A stretch of DNA of 64,000 nt from Pseudomonadota bacterium (GTDB lineage Bacteria > Pseudomonadota > Gammaproteobacteria > Xanthomonadales > Ahniellaceae): NCBI GenBank assembly GCA_022843465.1, contig JALHNO010000001.1, positions 198,787-262,786 on the forward strand, in the 5' to 3' direction. The notes beneath the pieces are model-generated. The model did no database searches. It was not told where the DNA came from and saw only the letters and a list, made by a program, of their open reading frames with translations. Below are positions 34,913-44,194 of the stretch, one piece after another; position 1 is the stretch's first letter, and every line of letters begins with the position of its first letter. The position numbers and the translations under genes are program-made.

Positions 34913-35554
34913 ATGAGCGACGCCACCGCGAGCGCCGCTGAGGGCTTCCTGGCCTGGAGTGACGTTGGCAAAGCCCTGCTCGGTTTCCTGATTTCGTTGA
35001 TTCTGCTTTGGGCCAAGGGCGTGATCGAGCGCAGGGCGCAGCTGCGCCAGGTAAAGCGCAGTGCCTGGAACGTCGCCAAGAATCACATCACGTACAAGGC
35101 TCAGCTGGAGTCGCTGAAGCGATTCGAGGAAGCGCTTCAGGCCGGGCGGGCGTGGATATCGAGCGTCGATATTTCAGCACGCTATTCCGAGTTGATCGCC
35201 GATCTCGCCCGTCTCGATCCACGGCGCGCCGAAGTCTATATCGGCCTTCTCGGTGCCGAGGACGTGGTACGTGAAGGCTACCGACGTCTCGACACCTTTC
35301 GCACCGATTTCATCCGGGCGCGCACGGCCGTGCCTTGTCCTGCTGATTGCGCCGTGTCCATCCGGGTGGCCCTGCAGGCGCAGATCCGTTCGCTGCGCGA
35401 GGATCTGCTGACCCTGGCAAAGCGCGAGATCGAAGTGCTTCGATTGCTGCAGATCAAGCGATCCGACGCACTCGATCCGATTACGTTGCTGCAGGAGGAA
35501 ATTGCGGCGATGGAAGAAGCCAAGCGGATTTCCGCCGCCGAGAGCTTGCCCTGA
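34913..35554 (+). CDS. Unknown single-pass membrane protein with helical cytoplasmic or periplasmic domain
   Basis: 213 residues. A membrane helix lies at about 18-36 (VGKALLGFLISLILLWAKGVI). The rest is charged and strongly helical, with heptad-like stretches (HITYKAQLESLKRFEEAL, RSLREDLLTLAKREIEVLRL) that look coiled-coil. I do not recognise a family. A CPADC motif in the middle holds two cysteines three residues apart. Start at 34913 is supported by GGAGAG upstream; earlier ATG at 34853 would add unconvincing sequence. It stands alone between the PTS cluster and the protease. Confidence 0.65.
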   Translation: MSDATASAAEGFLAWSDVGKALLGFLISLILLWAKGVIERRAQLRQVKRSAWNVAKNHITYKAQLESLKRFEEALQAGRAWISSVDISARYSELIADLARLDPRRAEVYIGLLGAEDVVREGYRRLDTFRTDFIRARTAVPCPADCAVSIRVALQAQIRSLREDLLTLAKREIEVLRLLQIKRSDALDPITLLQEEIAAMEEAKRISAAESLP

Positions 35555-35665
35555 ATTGCATGCCGGCGTCAGTCCGGATCGACACAGCTGACGCGGAGGG
35601 GGCCCAGTGAGCGCGCCTTGCAGCCGGGACGTCGGCCGAACGTTCCTGACCAAGCCGTACTGCCC

Positions 35666-35697
35666 AAAGAAAGCGCGCCCCGCGAACGAGGCGCGCC
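35666..35697 (-). terminator. Intrinsic terminator of the metzincin gene
   Basis: GCGCGCC (35673-35679) pairs with GGCGCGC (35690-35696) around a 10-base loop. On the minus strand the stem is followed by TTTCTTT (35672-35666), giving a proper U-rich tail 20 bases after the protease stop codon. Confidence 0.65.
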
Positions 35698-35715
35698 GAA
35701 GAACTTGCAGATGAA

Positions 35716-36975
35716 TCAGCGGAACGCTGCCACAGTCGGCCCGCGGGTGCGCCATACCCGGTTGTTGTCATTGGTGCTGGCGGTTCCGATCGGCACGCCG
35801 CTGATCGTGTAGTTGGGTGACGAGAACGCCCCGACCCGGGTGCACGTGCTGCAGGGACCGTTGTTGACTGCCATCACCGTGCGCCGGTTGATGCTCGACA
35901 TCACATATCCGTGGCCATAGGCGTAAGGCGTGGTCGTCGGGTCATTGTCGTGGCGTGTGCCCACGACATGGCCGGCCTCATGCACGAAGGTGTAATTGCC
36001 CGACAGGCAGGACGGGCTCATCACGAAGTATGCGTTGGCATTGGAGGTCGCAATCCCGGCCGCCTGGCCGCACAGCGTCGAGCTCGCGGGGGCCACATAG
36101 GCCACCATGTCGGCGGTATTGGAGTTGCGCAGGCCGGCAATGGTGTCGTAGTAACCGTCGGCGCCATTGGTCAGTCGGCTCAGCATGGTCGAGTAGTTCG
36201 TGCTCTCGCTCTGCGTGAAGTAACGGATGGCACCCGCCTGCTGGAAACGGATATCGGTATTGGTGGCCGCCAGCGCCTGATTGGATTCGGCAAACGCGAG
36301 ATCCATCGCCTGCTGCTCATTGCCGATGGCGGCTGTCGCCGAAGCACCGAACGCAACCAGGATGCGGATCGTCGAGATCGCCTTGGCGACCGGCGCGGAC
36401 TCGCCGGCGGCCGCCTTGCTGCGTGGCGAATTGCGCAGCATTTCGGCATAGCCGTGCGCATCCTCATCGACCAGGAACTTGCTCTGGTCCACTTCGATCA
36501 GGGCATGTGCGCCGTTGTCGATCGGCACCAGGCGATAGAGCTGACCGGCAACGCGGATGTTCGCCAGGATGGTGTCGCCGGAACGCACCGCGATGATGTG
36601 GTCGAGCGCGGCGTCAAGCGCGATGCCGCCAGCGCCAGCGGCCTTCTCGTCATGTCCCATCTCGATGCGACCGGTCCAGACCTCATTGCCGCTTTCCATG
36701 CGCTCGAACTGGGTCTGCTTGGCATCCAGGCTGATCCCGCCCGGCAGGGTCAGGCGCAGTTCCTTGGCATCGGCGTTGAGCAGCGACGCCCGCGCCGAAA
36801 CGATCTCGATACGTTCATTGGCCGGATCCATCGCGGCCTTGCTCAACAACTCACCGGGTTCCGCGATCTGACTGCGGTTGGGTGCAATGGTAAACAGATC
36901 TTCAGCAGCATGTACCGCGCCAGCAAATGGCGCCAGAGCAAGGCTCACACACACAGCAATACGAGCGAACTTCAT
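35716..36975 (-). CDS. Secreted zinc metalloprotease of the metzincin (M12/reprolysin-like) type
   Basis: 419 residues. The signal peptide is ARIAVCVSLALAPFAGAVHA. Residues about 25-190 look like a propeptide. The catalytic domain begins near TIRILVAFGASATAAIGN and has FVHEAGHVVGTRHD, the HExxHxxGxxH zinc motif of metzincins (H332, E333, H336, H342). A nearby CLSG and CSTC could form disulfides. A Met-turn candidate is RTVMAVN. Enzymes of this type degrade extracellular or envelope proteins. The ATG at 36975 is preceded by GAGGAACG. An AT-rich block with promoter-like texture lies in the shared upstream region. It is followed by its own terminator, so it is a single-gene unit. Confidence 0.9.
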   Translation of the reverse strand: MKFARIAVCVSLALAPFAGAVHAAEDLFTIAPNRSQIAEPGELLSKAAMDPANERIEIVSARASLLNADAKELRLTLPGGISLDAKQTQFERMESGNEVWTGRIEMGHDEKAAGAGGIALDAALDHIIAVRSGDTILANIRVAGQLYRLVPIDNGAHALIEVDQSKFLVDEDAHGYAEMLRNSPRSKAAAGESAPVAKAISTIRILVAFGASATAAIGNEQQAMDLAFAESNQALAATNTDIRFQQAGAIRYFTQSESTNYSTMLSRLTNGADGYYDTIAGLRNSNTADMVAYVAPASSTLCGQAAGIATSNANAYFVMSPSCLSGNYTFVHEAGHVVGTRHDNDPTTTPYAYGHGYVMSSINRRTVMAVNNGPCSTCTRVGAFSSPNYTISGVPIGTASTNDNNRVWRTRGPTVAAFR

Positions 36976-37100
36976 GTGACGTTCCTCATGGAAGAGATGG
37001 ACTTGACGGGTGGTTGACGCGGGCCGGTGATCAGTCGGCGCTGGCGACCCCTGCACAGTAGCTGAATAAAGACCCAAAAATTCATCATTCCGCCACATTT

Positions 37101-37129
37101 TTGTATTGACTTTTGTCTTCACGTAAAAT
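37101..37129 (+). promoter_or_regulatory. Putative sigma-70 promoter for the DNase II-like gene
   Basis: TTGTAT (37101-37106) and TAAAAT (37124-37129) are spaced by 17 bases inside a block that is much richer in A and T than its surroundings. It would give a leader of about 130 bases before the ATG at 37269. Confidence 0.4.
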
Positions 37130-37268
37130 TCACGCCGTTGCGGGCTTGGCAGTGAGACCGTGTCGCGACGCAGCATTCGCCAGCGTGCGGGTCAACCGAT
37201 AGCATCAACCCGCCGTCGACCTTGCTCATGGCCAAGCCTTGCTGAACCCCCACCACCCAGGAGTACCC

Positions 37269-38402
37269 ATGACCATCAGTGCGATCGGTGACAACGGCAA
37301 GGCGGTCGACTGGTGGTTCATGTACAAGGTGGCCGGCAAGTCCACGACGGCGGCAGGCAAGAAGCGGCCGACCCTGAATGGCAAGCCGGTGGTCGGCAGC
37401 GAGTACATCTATTTCGATGCGCGCACACCAGCCAAGGGCAAGCTCGTGCTTTCGCCCAATCAACTCGACAGCAAGGGCGCCCTGCCCAATACCCTGGCCC
37501 AGCTCTATGGCGCCGCGGCGGTGGCCAATCGCGATCTCGGCTGGTTCTTCTACAACGACGAGAATCCGATCGATGGCAAGGTCAATGGCAGCCGCGGACA
37601 CACCAAGGGCGTGCTGGCTTTCGATCTGAAGAGCAATACGGCGTTCTGGCTGATCCAGTCGACGCCGAAGTTTCCGCTCAAGGGCAAGTACGGATTTCCC
37701 AGGACCGGCATGCCCAATGCACAGACCCTGCTCTGCATCAGTCTCAAGGATGCCACGGTCGCCCAGGCGATCGCCAAGCAGATGGTTGTGGCACAGCAGC
37801 CCAATGTCTATCTGGCTTCAAAGATTCCCACCGCGTTGGCAAAGTCGCCGAACGATGCGCGGGTGAAGCTGATGCAGGACCAGGTTGCCAGCGGCAACAC
37901 ACCGGTCCACGTCATCGTGCCGTTCCTGTCGCGCGCCGGGACCAAGTTCATGGCGATCGCAAAGAACCGCACCTGGGGCCTGGACTTCTACAACGATCTG
38001 GTCGGGCCGGCCCTGCACGAGAATCTTGAGGTGGAAACCTGGGAGCACGATCCGGTGCCACCAGCCGCCGACAGCGACAAGACCCACAAGGTGGTCGACA
38101 TGAAAGCGGTCAATCTGTCAGCGCTCGGCATCGATTTGCAATGGCCGGAACCCGATGATCACGCCAAGCTGGCGATCTCGGACCAGGGCGAGAAGCACCA
38201 CTTCGTCTGCGTCGGTGATATCAACTTCACCATCGCCCAGCGCAAGCGCGGCGGCGGCACGGTCGCGTTCCAGTGCGAGGCGCTATGGCAGAGCCTGTAC
38301 AAGATTCTTGTTGCTGTCGATCCGCCAGCCAGGCCGGCCCGCGTCGCGGCGAAAAAGACCGCAGCGCGCAAGCCGTCGACTACGAAGAAAAAATCGGGCT
38401 GA
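37269..38402 (+). CDS. Bacterial deoxyribonuclease II homologue
   Basis: 377 residues. The DNase II hallmarks are in order: NGKAVDWWFMYKV, the family's PNTLAQLYGAAA, SRGHTKGVLAFD (first HxK, H111-K113), DHAKLAIS (second HxK, H298-K300) and VCVGDIN with QRKRGGGTVAF. Both HxK motifs of the metal-independent phospholipase D-like active site are present. DNase II cuts DNA to 3'-phosphate ends without metal and is mainly an animal lysosomal enzyme, with scattered bacterial homologues. There is no signal peptide: the chain opens MTISAIGDNG. The C-terminus is a lysine-rich tail (VAAKKTAARKPSTTKKKSG). It could be cytoplasmic or exported by another route. Start at 37269 follows an AGGAG (37258-37262). 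Confidence 0.9.
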   Translation: MTISAIGDNGKAVDWWFMYKVAGKSTTAAGKKRPTLNGKPVVGSEYIYFDARTPAKGKLVLSPNQLDSKGALPNTLAQLYGAAAVANRDLGWFFYNDENPIDGKVNGSRGHTKGVLAFDLKSNTAFWLIQSTPKFPLKGKYGFPRTGMPNAQTLLCISLKDATVAQAIAKQMVVAQQPNVYLASKIPTALAKSPNDARVKLMQDQVASGNTPVHVIVPFLSRAGTKFMAIAKNRTWGLDFYNDLVGPALHENLEVETWEHDPVPPAADSDKTHKVVDMKAVNLSALGIDLQWPEPDDHAKLAISDQGEKHHFVCVGDINFTIAQRKRGGGTVAFQCEALWQSLYKILVAVDPPARPARVAAKKTAARKPSTTKKKSG

Positions 38403-38423
38403 CGCAACGCAGCTCTGTAGAAG

Positions 38424-38509
38424 GGCGCAATAAGCGTAGCGCATTGCGCCGGATGGCTTGCACTTGCGGTAAAAATCAATGCGGCGCAATGCCCTCCGGT
38501 TGTTGCGCC
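38424..38509. repeat. Pair of GGCGCAA palindromes between convergent genes
   Basis: Palindrome 1: GGCGCAAT (38424-38431) with ATTGCGCC (38443-38450). Palindrome 2: GGCGCAA (38483-38489) with TTGCGCC (38503-38509). The first sits between the stops of the DNase II and methyltransferase genes and could also act as a bidirectional terminator. The second lies within the last codons of the methyltransferase. Confidence 0.6.
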
Positions 38510-39153
38510 CTGCATCCCTGTCTCTGCCAGACGAGGCAGCGATTGTTGGCCGGCATGGCGACATCGGCCCTGAGCTTCAGTCCGATCGCCTGCGCCAGTG
38601 CATCGACCGCTTCGAAATCGCGAATGCCCGAACGCGGATCGCGCAGTTTCAGGCTGGCATCGAAGTCGCGATTGCTGTCGCTGCTGAACCGGCCCGCGTA
38701 GTTGAACGGCCCATAGACGATCAGCAGCGCACGCTCGGCCATAAGCTGCGGCAGGGCATTGAACAGGGCCACGACTTCGGGCCACGCCATGATGTGCAGG
38801 GTGTTCGCGGTGTAGATGGCATCGTAGCCGGCGCTGCCGCCATCGGCTCCCTGCGGAAGCGCGGGTACGGGAACCAGGGCAGGCGGATCGGCCACTACGC
38901 GCAACGACAGCGGCACCGGCATATTGGGCAATCCGGCCTCGTCCAGCCACTGCCTGATGCCCGGCAGGTACTCGGGTTGATCGGCACACTGCCAGATCAG
39001 CCAGGGCATCGCCGCGGCGAAGTGCACTGCATGCTGGCCGGTGCCAGCGCCGATCTCGAGCACGCTCCGGCAATCGCCCAGATGCCCGAGCAGCACTTCG
39101 AGGATAGGGGCGCGATTGCGCTCACTGGCGGCAGAGAAAGGTTTCTCGAGCAT
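38476..39153 (-). CDS. DUF938 class I SAM-dependent methyltransferase-like protein
   Basis: About 225 residues. It opens with FSAASERNRAPILEVLLGHL, the usual DUF938 start, and has the SAM motif VLEIGAGTGQHAVHFA. YDAIYTANTLHIMAWPEV and LLIVYGPFNYAGRFSSDSN are also hallmarks of the family, and RDFEAVDALA lies near the end. DUF938 proteins bind SAM, and their substrate is not known to me. The C-terminal RQGCRAQQPEGIAPH overlaps an inverted repeat and is probably repeat-derived. An alternative ATG at 39183 adds ten residues with no recognisable match. It converges with the DNase II gene. Confidence 0.88.
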   Translation of the reverse strand: MLEKPFSAASERNRAPILEVLLGHLGDCRSVLEIGAGTGQHAVHFAAAMPWLIWQCADQPEYLPGIRQWLDEAGLPNMPVPLSLRVVADPPALVPVPALPQGADGGSAGYDAIYTANTLHIMAWPEVVALFNALPQLMAERALLIVYGPFNYAGRFSSDSNRDFDASLKLRDPRSGIRDFEAVDALAQAIGLKLRADVAMPANNRCLVWQRQGCRAQQPEGIAPH

Positions 39154-39220
39154 GCTCGGATGATGCCATGGACGGCGCAGCATCTCGAAGCCGGCGCGGA
39201 ATCAAGGACGCCTGGATGCC

Positions 39221-40618
39221 TCAGGGACAGGTCGCAAACGCATCGGTATCGAGCACGCGCGGACTCTCCAGACCGCCGCCAAAGATGCGGTTGCCATTGT
39301 TGAGTGCTCGCGGGGTTTGCGCGAGCGCGAAGTCGAGGGTGGTGTTCAGGCTGCCGGTGGCGAGCGACAGGATCGAGTGACCGAAATCGCGGTCGAGGAC
39401 GGTGCAGCCATGGAAGGGGCCGCCGCGGCCCGAATAGGGTGATGTCAGCGCAGAGTCCTGCGCGAAATTGTCGCCGGGTGCGACGTAGAAATAGTCGCCC
39501 CACAGGACATTGGCGTTGTGGGTCTCGGGATCGTGCGTGGTGGAGTAACCGGTCCAGTTGAAGCCATTGCCGCCATTGCTGCTGCCAGCGGGACCCGAGC
39601 TGAGGGTGGGGCTGCAGTTGCCGGCGGGAACCGTCACGAAGTCGGTGGTGCCGTCGTTGTCGAAGTCTGCAACGATCAGCCGCCTTGCCCCGGCACCCTT
39701 GCCCAGCAGTCGGAACCCGCCTTCGCGCGGGCGGGTGAATCCACCTGGAATGGGCGCGCTGGTCAGCGGACAGGGGGTGGCAACCGCGCCGGTAGCCAGA
39801 TCGACCGTGATCATCTGATGGGCTCCGGTATTGCGGGTCACACTCAGCAGCACATCGCCGGCCAGCGGATCCACTGCGATGGCGCTACGCAAGCCGCCGG
39901 AGAACGGCGTGATGACGTTGTTGATGCCGGTCGTGTTCACTGCCTGGAAGCCAGCGCCGTTGTCGCGATATATCTCGACGCGTGACAGGGTGCGATTGCT
40001 GATGACGAAGGCGGTGCCGAGACTGCTCGGCGCGCAGTCGATCGCGTCGTAGAAGTCGTTGCCGGCAATGGTCGGCGTCAGCACGCCGAAGGCGCCGGTC
40101 GCGGCATCAAAACGCGCAATCCGCGGCCGATTGGCATTGATGAAGGGGAAGTCGGTGAAGCCGCCGCGCTGGCAGCCGCCGCCGAGCGAAAATGCGCTGC
40201 CGCTGGCGAGGATCGTGGTGAAGGTCGGTGCCGGACCGCCATTGAACAGGGTGCCGCCGTCGAGCGTGGCGCCAAACAGGCTGGTAGTGCCACTGGTCGG
40301 ACCTGCGGTGAGGACGGTTGCGAGCAGGCCGCCATTGGCAGTGCTGCTGGTCGAGCGCGTCGTCGCGCCCAGTCTGAGTTCAAAGATCTGACGGTTTATC
40401 ACCGGGATCGCATTGCGCTCGCTGAAATCGATGCCGGTGCCGGCCAGCACCTGCACCGAGCCGAGCGCGCCGAGCAAGGTTGCCAACAGGCACAAGGCAG
40501 ATCGGCAAGTGCCACTGTGCGGTTCGCGGTTCGACGTGGGTCTGCGGACGGCTGGTGCCGGTTCGAAAGCAGGAAGGACAGGAAAGGCGGGAACGGGGTG
40601 AACGGCAGCAAGCGGCAT
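39221..40618 (-). CDS. Secreted beta-rich protein of unknown function
   Basis: 465 residues from the ATG at 40618. The signal-like hydrophobic stretch (CLLATLLGALGSVQVLA) begins about 43 residues in, so the real start may be internal or the signal is long. The rest is rich in Gly, Thr, Asn and Ser with strand repeats that resemble propeller blades (GGLRSAIAVDPLAGDVLLSV, GARRLIVADFDNDGTTDFV). The latter contains a DxDxDG calcium-type loop typical of FG-GAP/VCBS repeats. No catalytic motif is seen. Cysteines near the end may form a disulfide. It is probably secreted or surface bound; it is followed upstream by a second secreted protein on the same strand, about 100 bases away. Confidence 0.7.
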   Translation of the reverse strand: MPLAAVHPVPAFPVLPAFEPAPAVRRPTSNREPHSGTCRSALCLLATLLGALGSVQVLAGTGIDFSERNAIPVINRQIFELRLGATTRSTSSTANGGLLATVLTAGPTSGTTSLFGATLDGGTLFNGGPAPTFTTILASGSAFSLGGGCQRGGFTDFPFINANRPRIARFDAATGAFGVLTPTIAGNDFYDAIDCAPSSLGTAFVISNRTLSRVEIYRDNGAGFQAVNTTGINNVITPFSGGLRSAIAVDPLAGDVLLSVTRNTGAHQMITVDLATGAVATPCPLTSAPIPGGFTRPREGGFRLLGKGAGARRLIVADFDNDGTTDFVTVPAGNCSPTLSSGPAGSSNGGNGFNWTGYSTTHDPETHNANVLWGDYFYVAPGDNFAQDSALTSPYSGRGGPFHGCTVLDRDFGHSILSLATGSLNTTLDFALAQTPRALNNGNRIFGGGLESPRVLDTDAFATCP

Positions 40619-40714
40619 GGCAGTCTCCGGTGGCCTGGAAACCCTATGCGACAAACTGCCCGCGATCACGCCACGAGCAGCTGCGACGCCCACCCGACCG
40701 GGATCGCGATGGCG

Positions 40715-41827
40715 CTATTCGAAACCCGAGGCCATCATCCAGTCCTGGTTCTCGAATGCCCCGGCATCCAGCGTGCCATTGCGCACACGCAGGCCGCCAT
40801 CGAGATCGAAGCCGTTGTAGCCATAGAGTGGAATCGGACCGGTGCCGCGGTTGATCAGGGCGGAGTCGTTGCGCAGACGGAAGTCAAAACCTGCGGCGTT
40901 GACGAAACCGGGATTGAGGCTGAGCGGATTGCTGATGGTTGGCGTCAGATTGCCCGACAGACTACCGCCCGAGTTCGCGTTCATTGCCACCGTGCCATCG
41001 CCCATGCCGATGACGCTGCAGCCCTCAAGATTGAGATCGCTGATCTGGTTGTTGGAAAAGATGTTGTTGGAAATCTGCACATTGACGCCGGCACAGGCAC
41101 CGATGCCGACGCCACAGCCGCGACTGCCGTTGCCCGGGCAGGTTCCATTGACCACGGTATTGTTGGCGAAGATCAGGCCAACACTGGCCTGGCTGGCGTT
41201 TGCCCCGAGGTAGATGTGGCCGTAGGCCGAGGTTGGCGCCGCATTGCCTTCGAACCAGCTGTTGGCAACGCGGATCAGGCCGTTGTTGACCGTGGCATTT
41301 ATGCCGCCCGAGAAATAGCCCGAGTTGTTGCGTACCGCCAGGTTGTCGAGAAATATTTCGGCGTAGGCATTGCCATAGCTTGCTATATCCAGCCCGCCAC
41401 CACGCTGGAAGCCGGTGCCCATGCCATTCATCAGAGTCAGATTGTCGACACCAAGTCGCGGACCATTGGTGGTGGCGCCCGGCGGATTGAAGTAGATGCC
41501 GAGCACCTGGTTGTTGCCCTGGCCATCGAGCACGGTGGAAAACGCGCTCAAGGTGCGACCGCCGCAGGGATTGCCGTCGACCGTGTAGTAGCCGCCGAGT
41601 ACGAACAGCCAGCCATTGTTGGGGCTGTTGTACAGCAGCTGCTGGGTCACGCCATAGGCACCGATCCTGACCCGGATCTCGTCATCGGCCTGCGAGGCGG
41701 CGGCGGCCGTCAGCGCATCGCGCAATTCGCTGACGGTAGCGACGCAGTAGGTAGCAGCGTATGCCGATGGCAGGCCCGTCAGCAGCACGAGGCAGGCCAG
41801 ACGACGCAGGGCAGAAGGCAGTTGCAT
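40715..41827 (-). CDS. Secreted parallel beta-helix protein with choice-of-anchor Q-type C-terminus
   Basis: 370 residues. Signal peptide LRRLACLVLLTGLPSAYA, then TYCVATVSELRDALTAAAAS, a common entry into parallel beta-helix folds. The body consists of short Asn-rich strands (VDNLTLMNGMGTGFQRGGG, ANSWFEGNAAPTSAYGH). Toward the end FDFRLRNDSALINRGTG, DLDGGLRVRNG and LDAGAFE form the choice-of-anchor Q signature. The final residues MMASGFE are a short GFE-type tail seen on other secreted proteins of these bacteria. Start at 41827 is supported by GGAG upstream. It may bind or process polysaccharide, but no active site is evident. Confidence 0.8.
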   Translation of the reverse strand: MQLPSALRRLACLVLLTGLPSAYAATYCVATVSELRDALTAAAASQADDEIRVRIGAYGVTQQLLYNSPNNGWLFVLGGYYTVDGNPCGGRTLSAFSTVLDGQGNNQVLGIYFNPPGATTNGPRLGVDNLTLMNGMGTGFQRGGGLDIASYGNAYAEIFLDNLAVRNNSGYFSGGINATVNNGLIRVANSWFEGNAAPTSAYGHIYLGANASQASVGLIFANNTVVNGTCPGNGSRGCGVGIGACAGVNVQISNNIFSNNQISDLNLEGCSVIGMGDGTVAMNANSGGSLSGNLTPTISNPLSLNPGFVNAAGFDFRLRNDSALINRGTGPIPLYGYNGFDLDGGLRVRNGTLDAGAFENQDWMMASGFE

Positions 41828-42094
41828 GAGGGGCTCCGGATGAATACTCACCAATGAGTACGCAGTGGAGCCCTGGATCCTGTCAGCCGCGCCCAGGCCC
41901 AGGCGTTGGCCGACAAACCCGATCCGCCAGCCCGGATTGCCGTTGCCCCTGCGCACCAGAAGCAGAGGCACGCAGCAACGGCGCCGACCTGGGGTCGACG
42001 CCGAGGAAGCTGAGCCTGATTGTTTGCTACAACCAAGGACCAGACCAGTCGCCACCCGGACCGAGTGGCGACCAGCAGGGCCCGCGCTACGGGA

Positions 42095-44020
42095 TCAGCT
42101 TCGGCGCGCCGACACCCGGTACAGGTAAGCGCCAACTGCGGCGAGTACCGCCAGTCCAATCCACTGATTGAAGTGCCAGGCCGCCGGCAGCGCCAGCACG
42201 TCGCCACGGGCACTGATCACGATCGGTATCGCGATCGCGATGCCCATCAGCGCCTCGCCGGTAATCAGGCCAGCGGCGAACAGGGTGCCCGGACGGTGGA
42301 TGCGATCGCGTTCGGCCTCGTCGTGCGGTGCCAGCTTGTGCCTGCGCTCGACCAGATAGCTGAGCAGGCCGCCGAGGAAGATCGGCACCATCAGCTCCAG
42401 CGGCAGATAGATGCCGATGGCGGCGGCCAGCACCGGTACGCGGAAGGTCGAACTGCGCGACTTCAGCCAGGCGTCAAAGGCGATGATCGCGGCACCGACG
42501 ACGGCACCAAGTCCGATCATGTCCCAGGGCAACTTGCCGCCGAACATGCCCTTCGCGACCGAGGCCATCAGGGCCGCCTGCGGCGCATTCAGCGAATTGG
42601 GATGCTCGGCGGTCGGCGGACCGATGCCGTACGCCGTGGCCAGCAGGTTCAAAACCGGTGCCATCACCAGGGCACAGGACAGCGCGCCGATACCGAGCAT
42701 CAACTGCTGCTTCCACGGGGTGGCGCCGACCAGATAGCCGGCCTTGAGGTCCTGCAGATTGTCGCCACCGACTGCCGCCGCGCAGCAGACCACGGCGCCG
42801 ATCATGATGGCGGCGACTGCACCGATTTTCGAGTCCGCTCCCAGCAGGAACATCAGCACGACCGAGGCGAACAGAATCGTTGCGATGGTGATGCCCGAGA
42901 CCGGATTGTTCGATGAGCCGACCAGGCCAGCCAGATACGCAGACACGGAGACGAAGAGGAATCCGGCGACGATCATGATGATCGTCATCGGAATGCTGAC
43001 GCTCCATTGCTGGACGATTGCCTGATACAGCCCGAGCAGGGGCAGGGTGAACAGGACCAGGGCGATCAGCATCCATTTCATCGGCAGATCGCGCTCGGTC
43101 TCGGGCACATTGGCATCGCTGCCCTTGCGCGCGGCGGCGATGCCGCTGCGGACACCCGACATCAGCGAATTGCGCAGCGAAAACAGGGTCCAGATACCGC
43201 CGATCAGCATGGCACCGACGCCAAGGAAGCGGATCTTCTCGGCGCGGATCAGGCCCGCGGCATCGGCCGCACTCAGACCGGCCAGCTGCGCCATCAGCGC
43301 CGGATCGGTCTGCTGGAAATAGGCGTGATAGAGCGGGATGGCGATGTTGTACGAGAGCACGCTGCCCGACAGCACCACGATGCCGATATTGAGTCCGACG
43401 ATATAGCCGACGCCGAGCAGGGCCGGCGACAGGTTCGTGCCCATGTAGCCGAGGTACTTGCCGAAAAACGCGCTGGCACTGGCATTGTCGGGGATCATCC
43501 GCAGCCCGCTCTCGGCCATCAATTTGACGAAGGCGCCGATCGCGGCCGAGATCGCCAGGATGCGCAGCCCGGGCCCGGGATTGTCACCGGCCTTGAGCAC
43601 TTCGGCGGCGGCCTTGCCTTCCGGAAACGGCAGCGGATCCTCGACGATCATCGTGCGGCGCAAAGGAACCGAGAACAGGACGCCGAGCAGGCCACCGAGG
43701 CCGGCGATGGCGAGTACCCAGGAATAGCGGAAGTCCTGCCAGTAGCCGAGCAGCACCAGGGCCGGGATGGTGAAGATGACGCCAGCGGCGATCGACGAGC
43801 CGGCCGAGGCACCGGTCTGCACGATATTGTTTTCCAGAATCGTGCCACCACCCAGCACCCGCAGCACTGCCATCGAGACCACCGCGGCCGGAATCGCCGT
43901 TGCGATCGTCAGCCCGGCGAACAGGCCCAGGTAGGTGTTGGCGGCGGCGAGGATCATCGCCAGCACAATCGACAGGATGATTGCGCGCGCAGAAAGTTGT
44001 CGCGGTGCAGGCGTACTCAT
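42095..44020 (-). CDS. OPT-family oligopeptide transporter
   Basis: 641 residues and about 14-16 membrane segments. Family signatures include NTYLGLFAGLTIATAIPAA near the N-terminus, then VLGGGTILENNIVQTGASAG and PFPEGKAAAEVL. GGDNLQDLKAGYLVGATPWK, in the middle, is highly typical of bacterial OPT proteins. These carriers import peptides or metal-chelate conjugates with protons. The start at 44020 has GGAG upstream. It stands alone, divergent from the potassium channel. The substrate cannot be told from sequence. Confidence 0.92.
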   Translation of the reverse strand: MSTPAPRQLSARAIILSIVLAMILAAANTYLGLFAGLTIATAIPAAVVSMAVLRVLGGGTILENNIVQTGASAGSSIAAGVIFTIPALVLLGYWQDFRYSWVLAIAGLGGLLGVLFSVPLRRTMIVEDPLPFPEGKAAAEVLKAGDNPGPGLRILAISAAIGAFVKLMAESGLRMIPDNASASAFFGKYLGYMGTNLSPALLGVGYIVGLNIGIVVLSGSVLSYNIAIPLYHAYFQQTDPALMAQLAGLSAADAAGLIRAEKIRFLGVGAMLIGGIWTLFSLRNSLMSGVRSGIAAARKGSDANVPETERDLPMKWMLIALVLFTLPLLGLYQAIVQQWSVSIPMTIIMIVAGFLFVSVSAYLAGLVGSSNNPVSGITIATILFASVVLMFLLGADSKIGAVAAIMIGAVVCCAAAVGGDNLQDLKAGYLVGATPWKQQLMLGIGALSCALVMAPVLNLLATAYGIGPPTAEHPNSLNAPQAALMASVAKGMFGGKLPWDMIGLGAVVGAAIIAFDAWLKSRSSTFRVPVLAAAIGIYLPLELMVPIFLGGLLSYLVERRHKLAPHDEAERDRIHRPGTLFAAGLITGEALMGIAIAIPIVISARGDVLALPAAWHFNQWIGLAVLAAVGAYLYRVSARRS

Positions 44021-44194
44021 GAGGACTCCGGATCAGCAGCGGGGAAGTTGAAGCGTGGATCGTGGACGCCACCGGCGGGCGCGTCAAGCCCGGAAGATGT
44101 CTGACCCGTGCGCGCCGCGGCGCGAGCGATGCGACGGCAGAACGGGTCACGCACATGCATAATGCGGCCTGCCCGACCTGCGCCTGGAAGCCCG

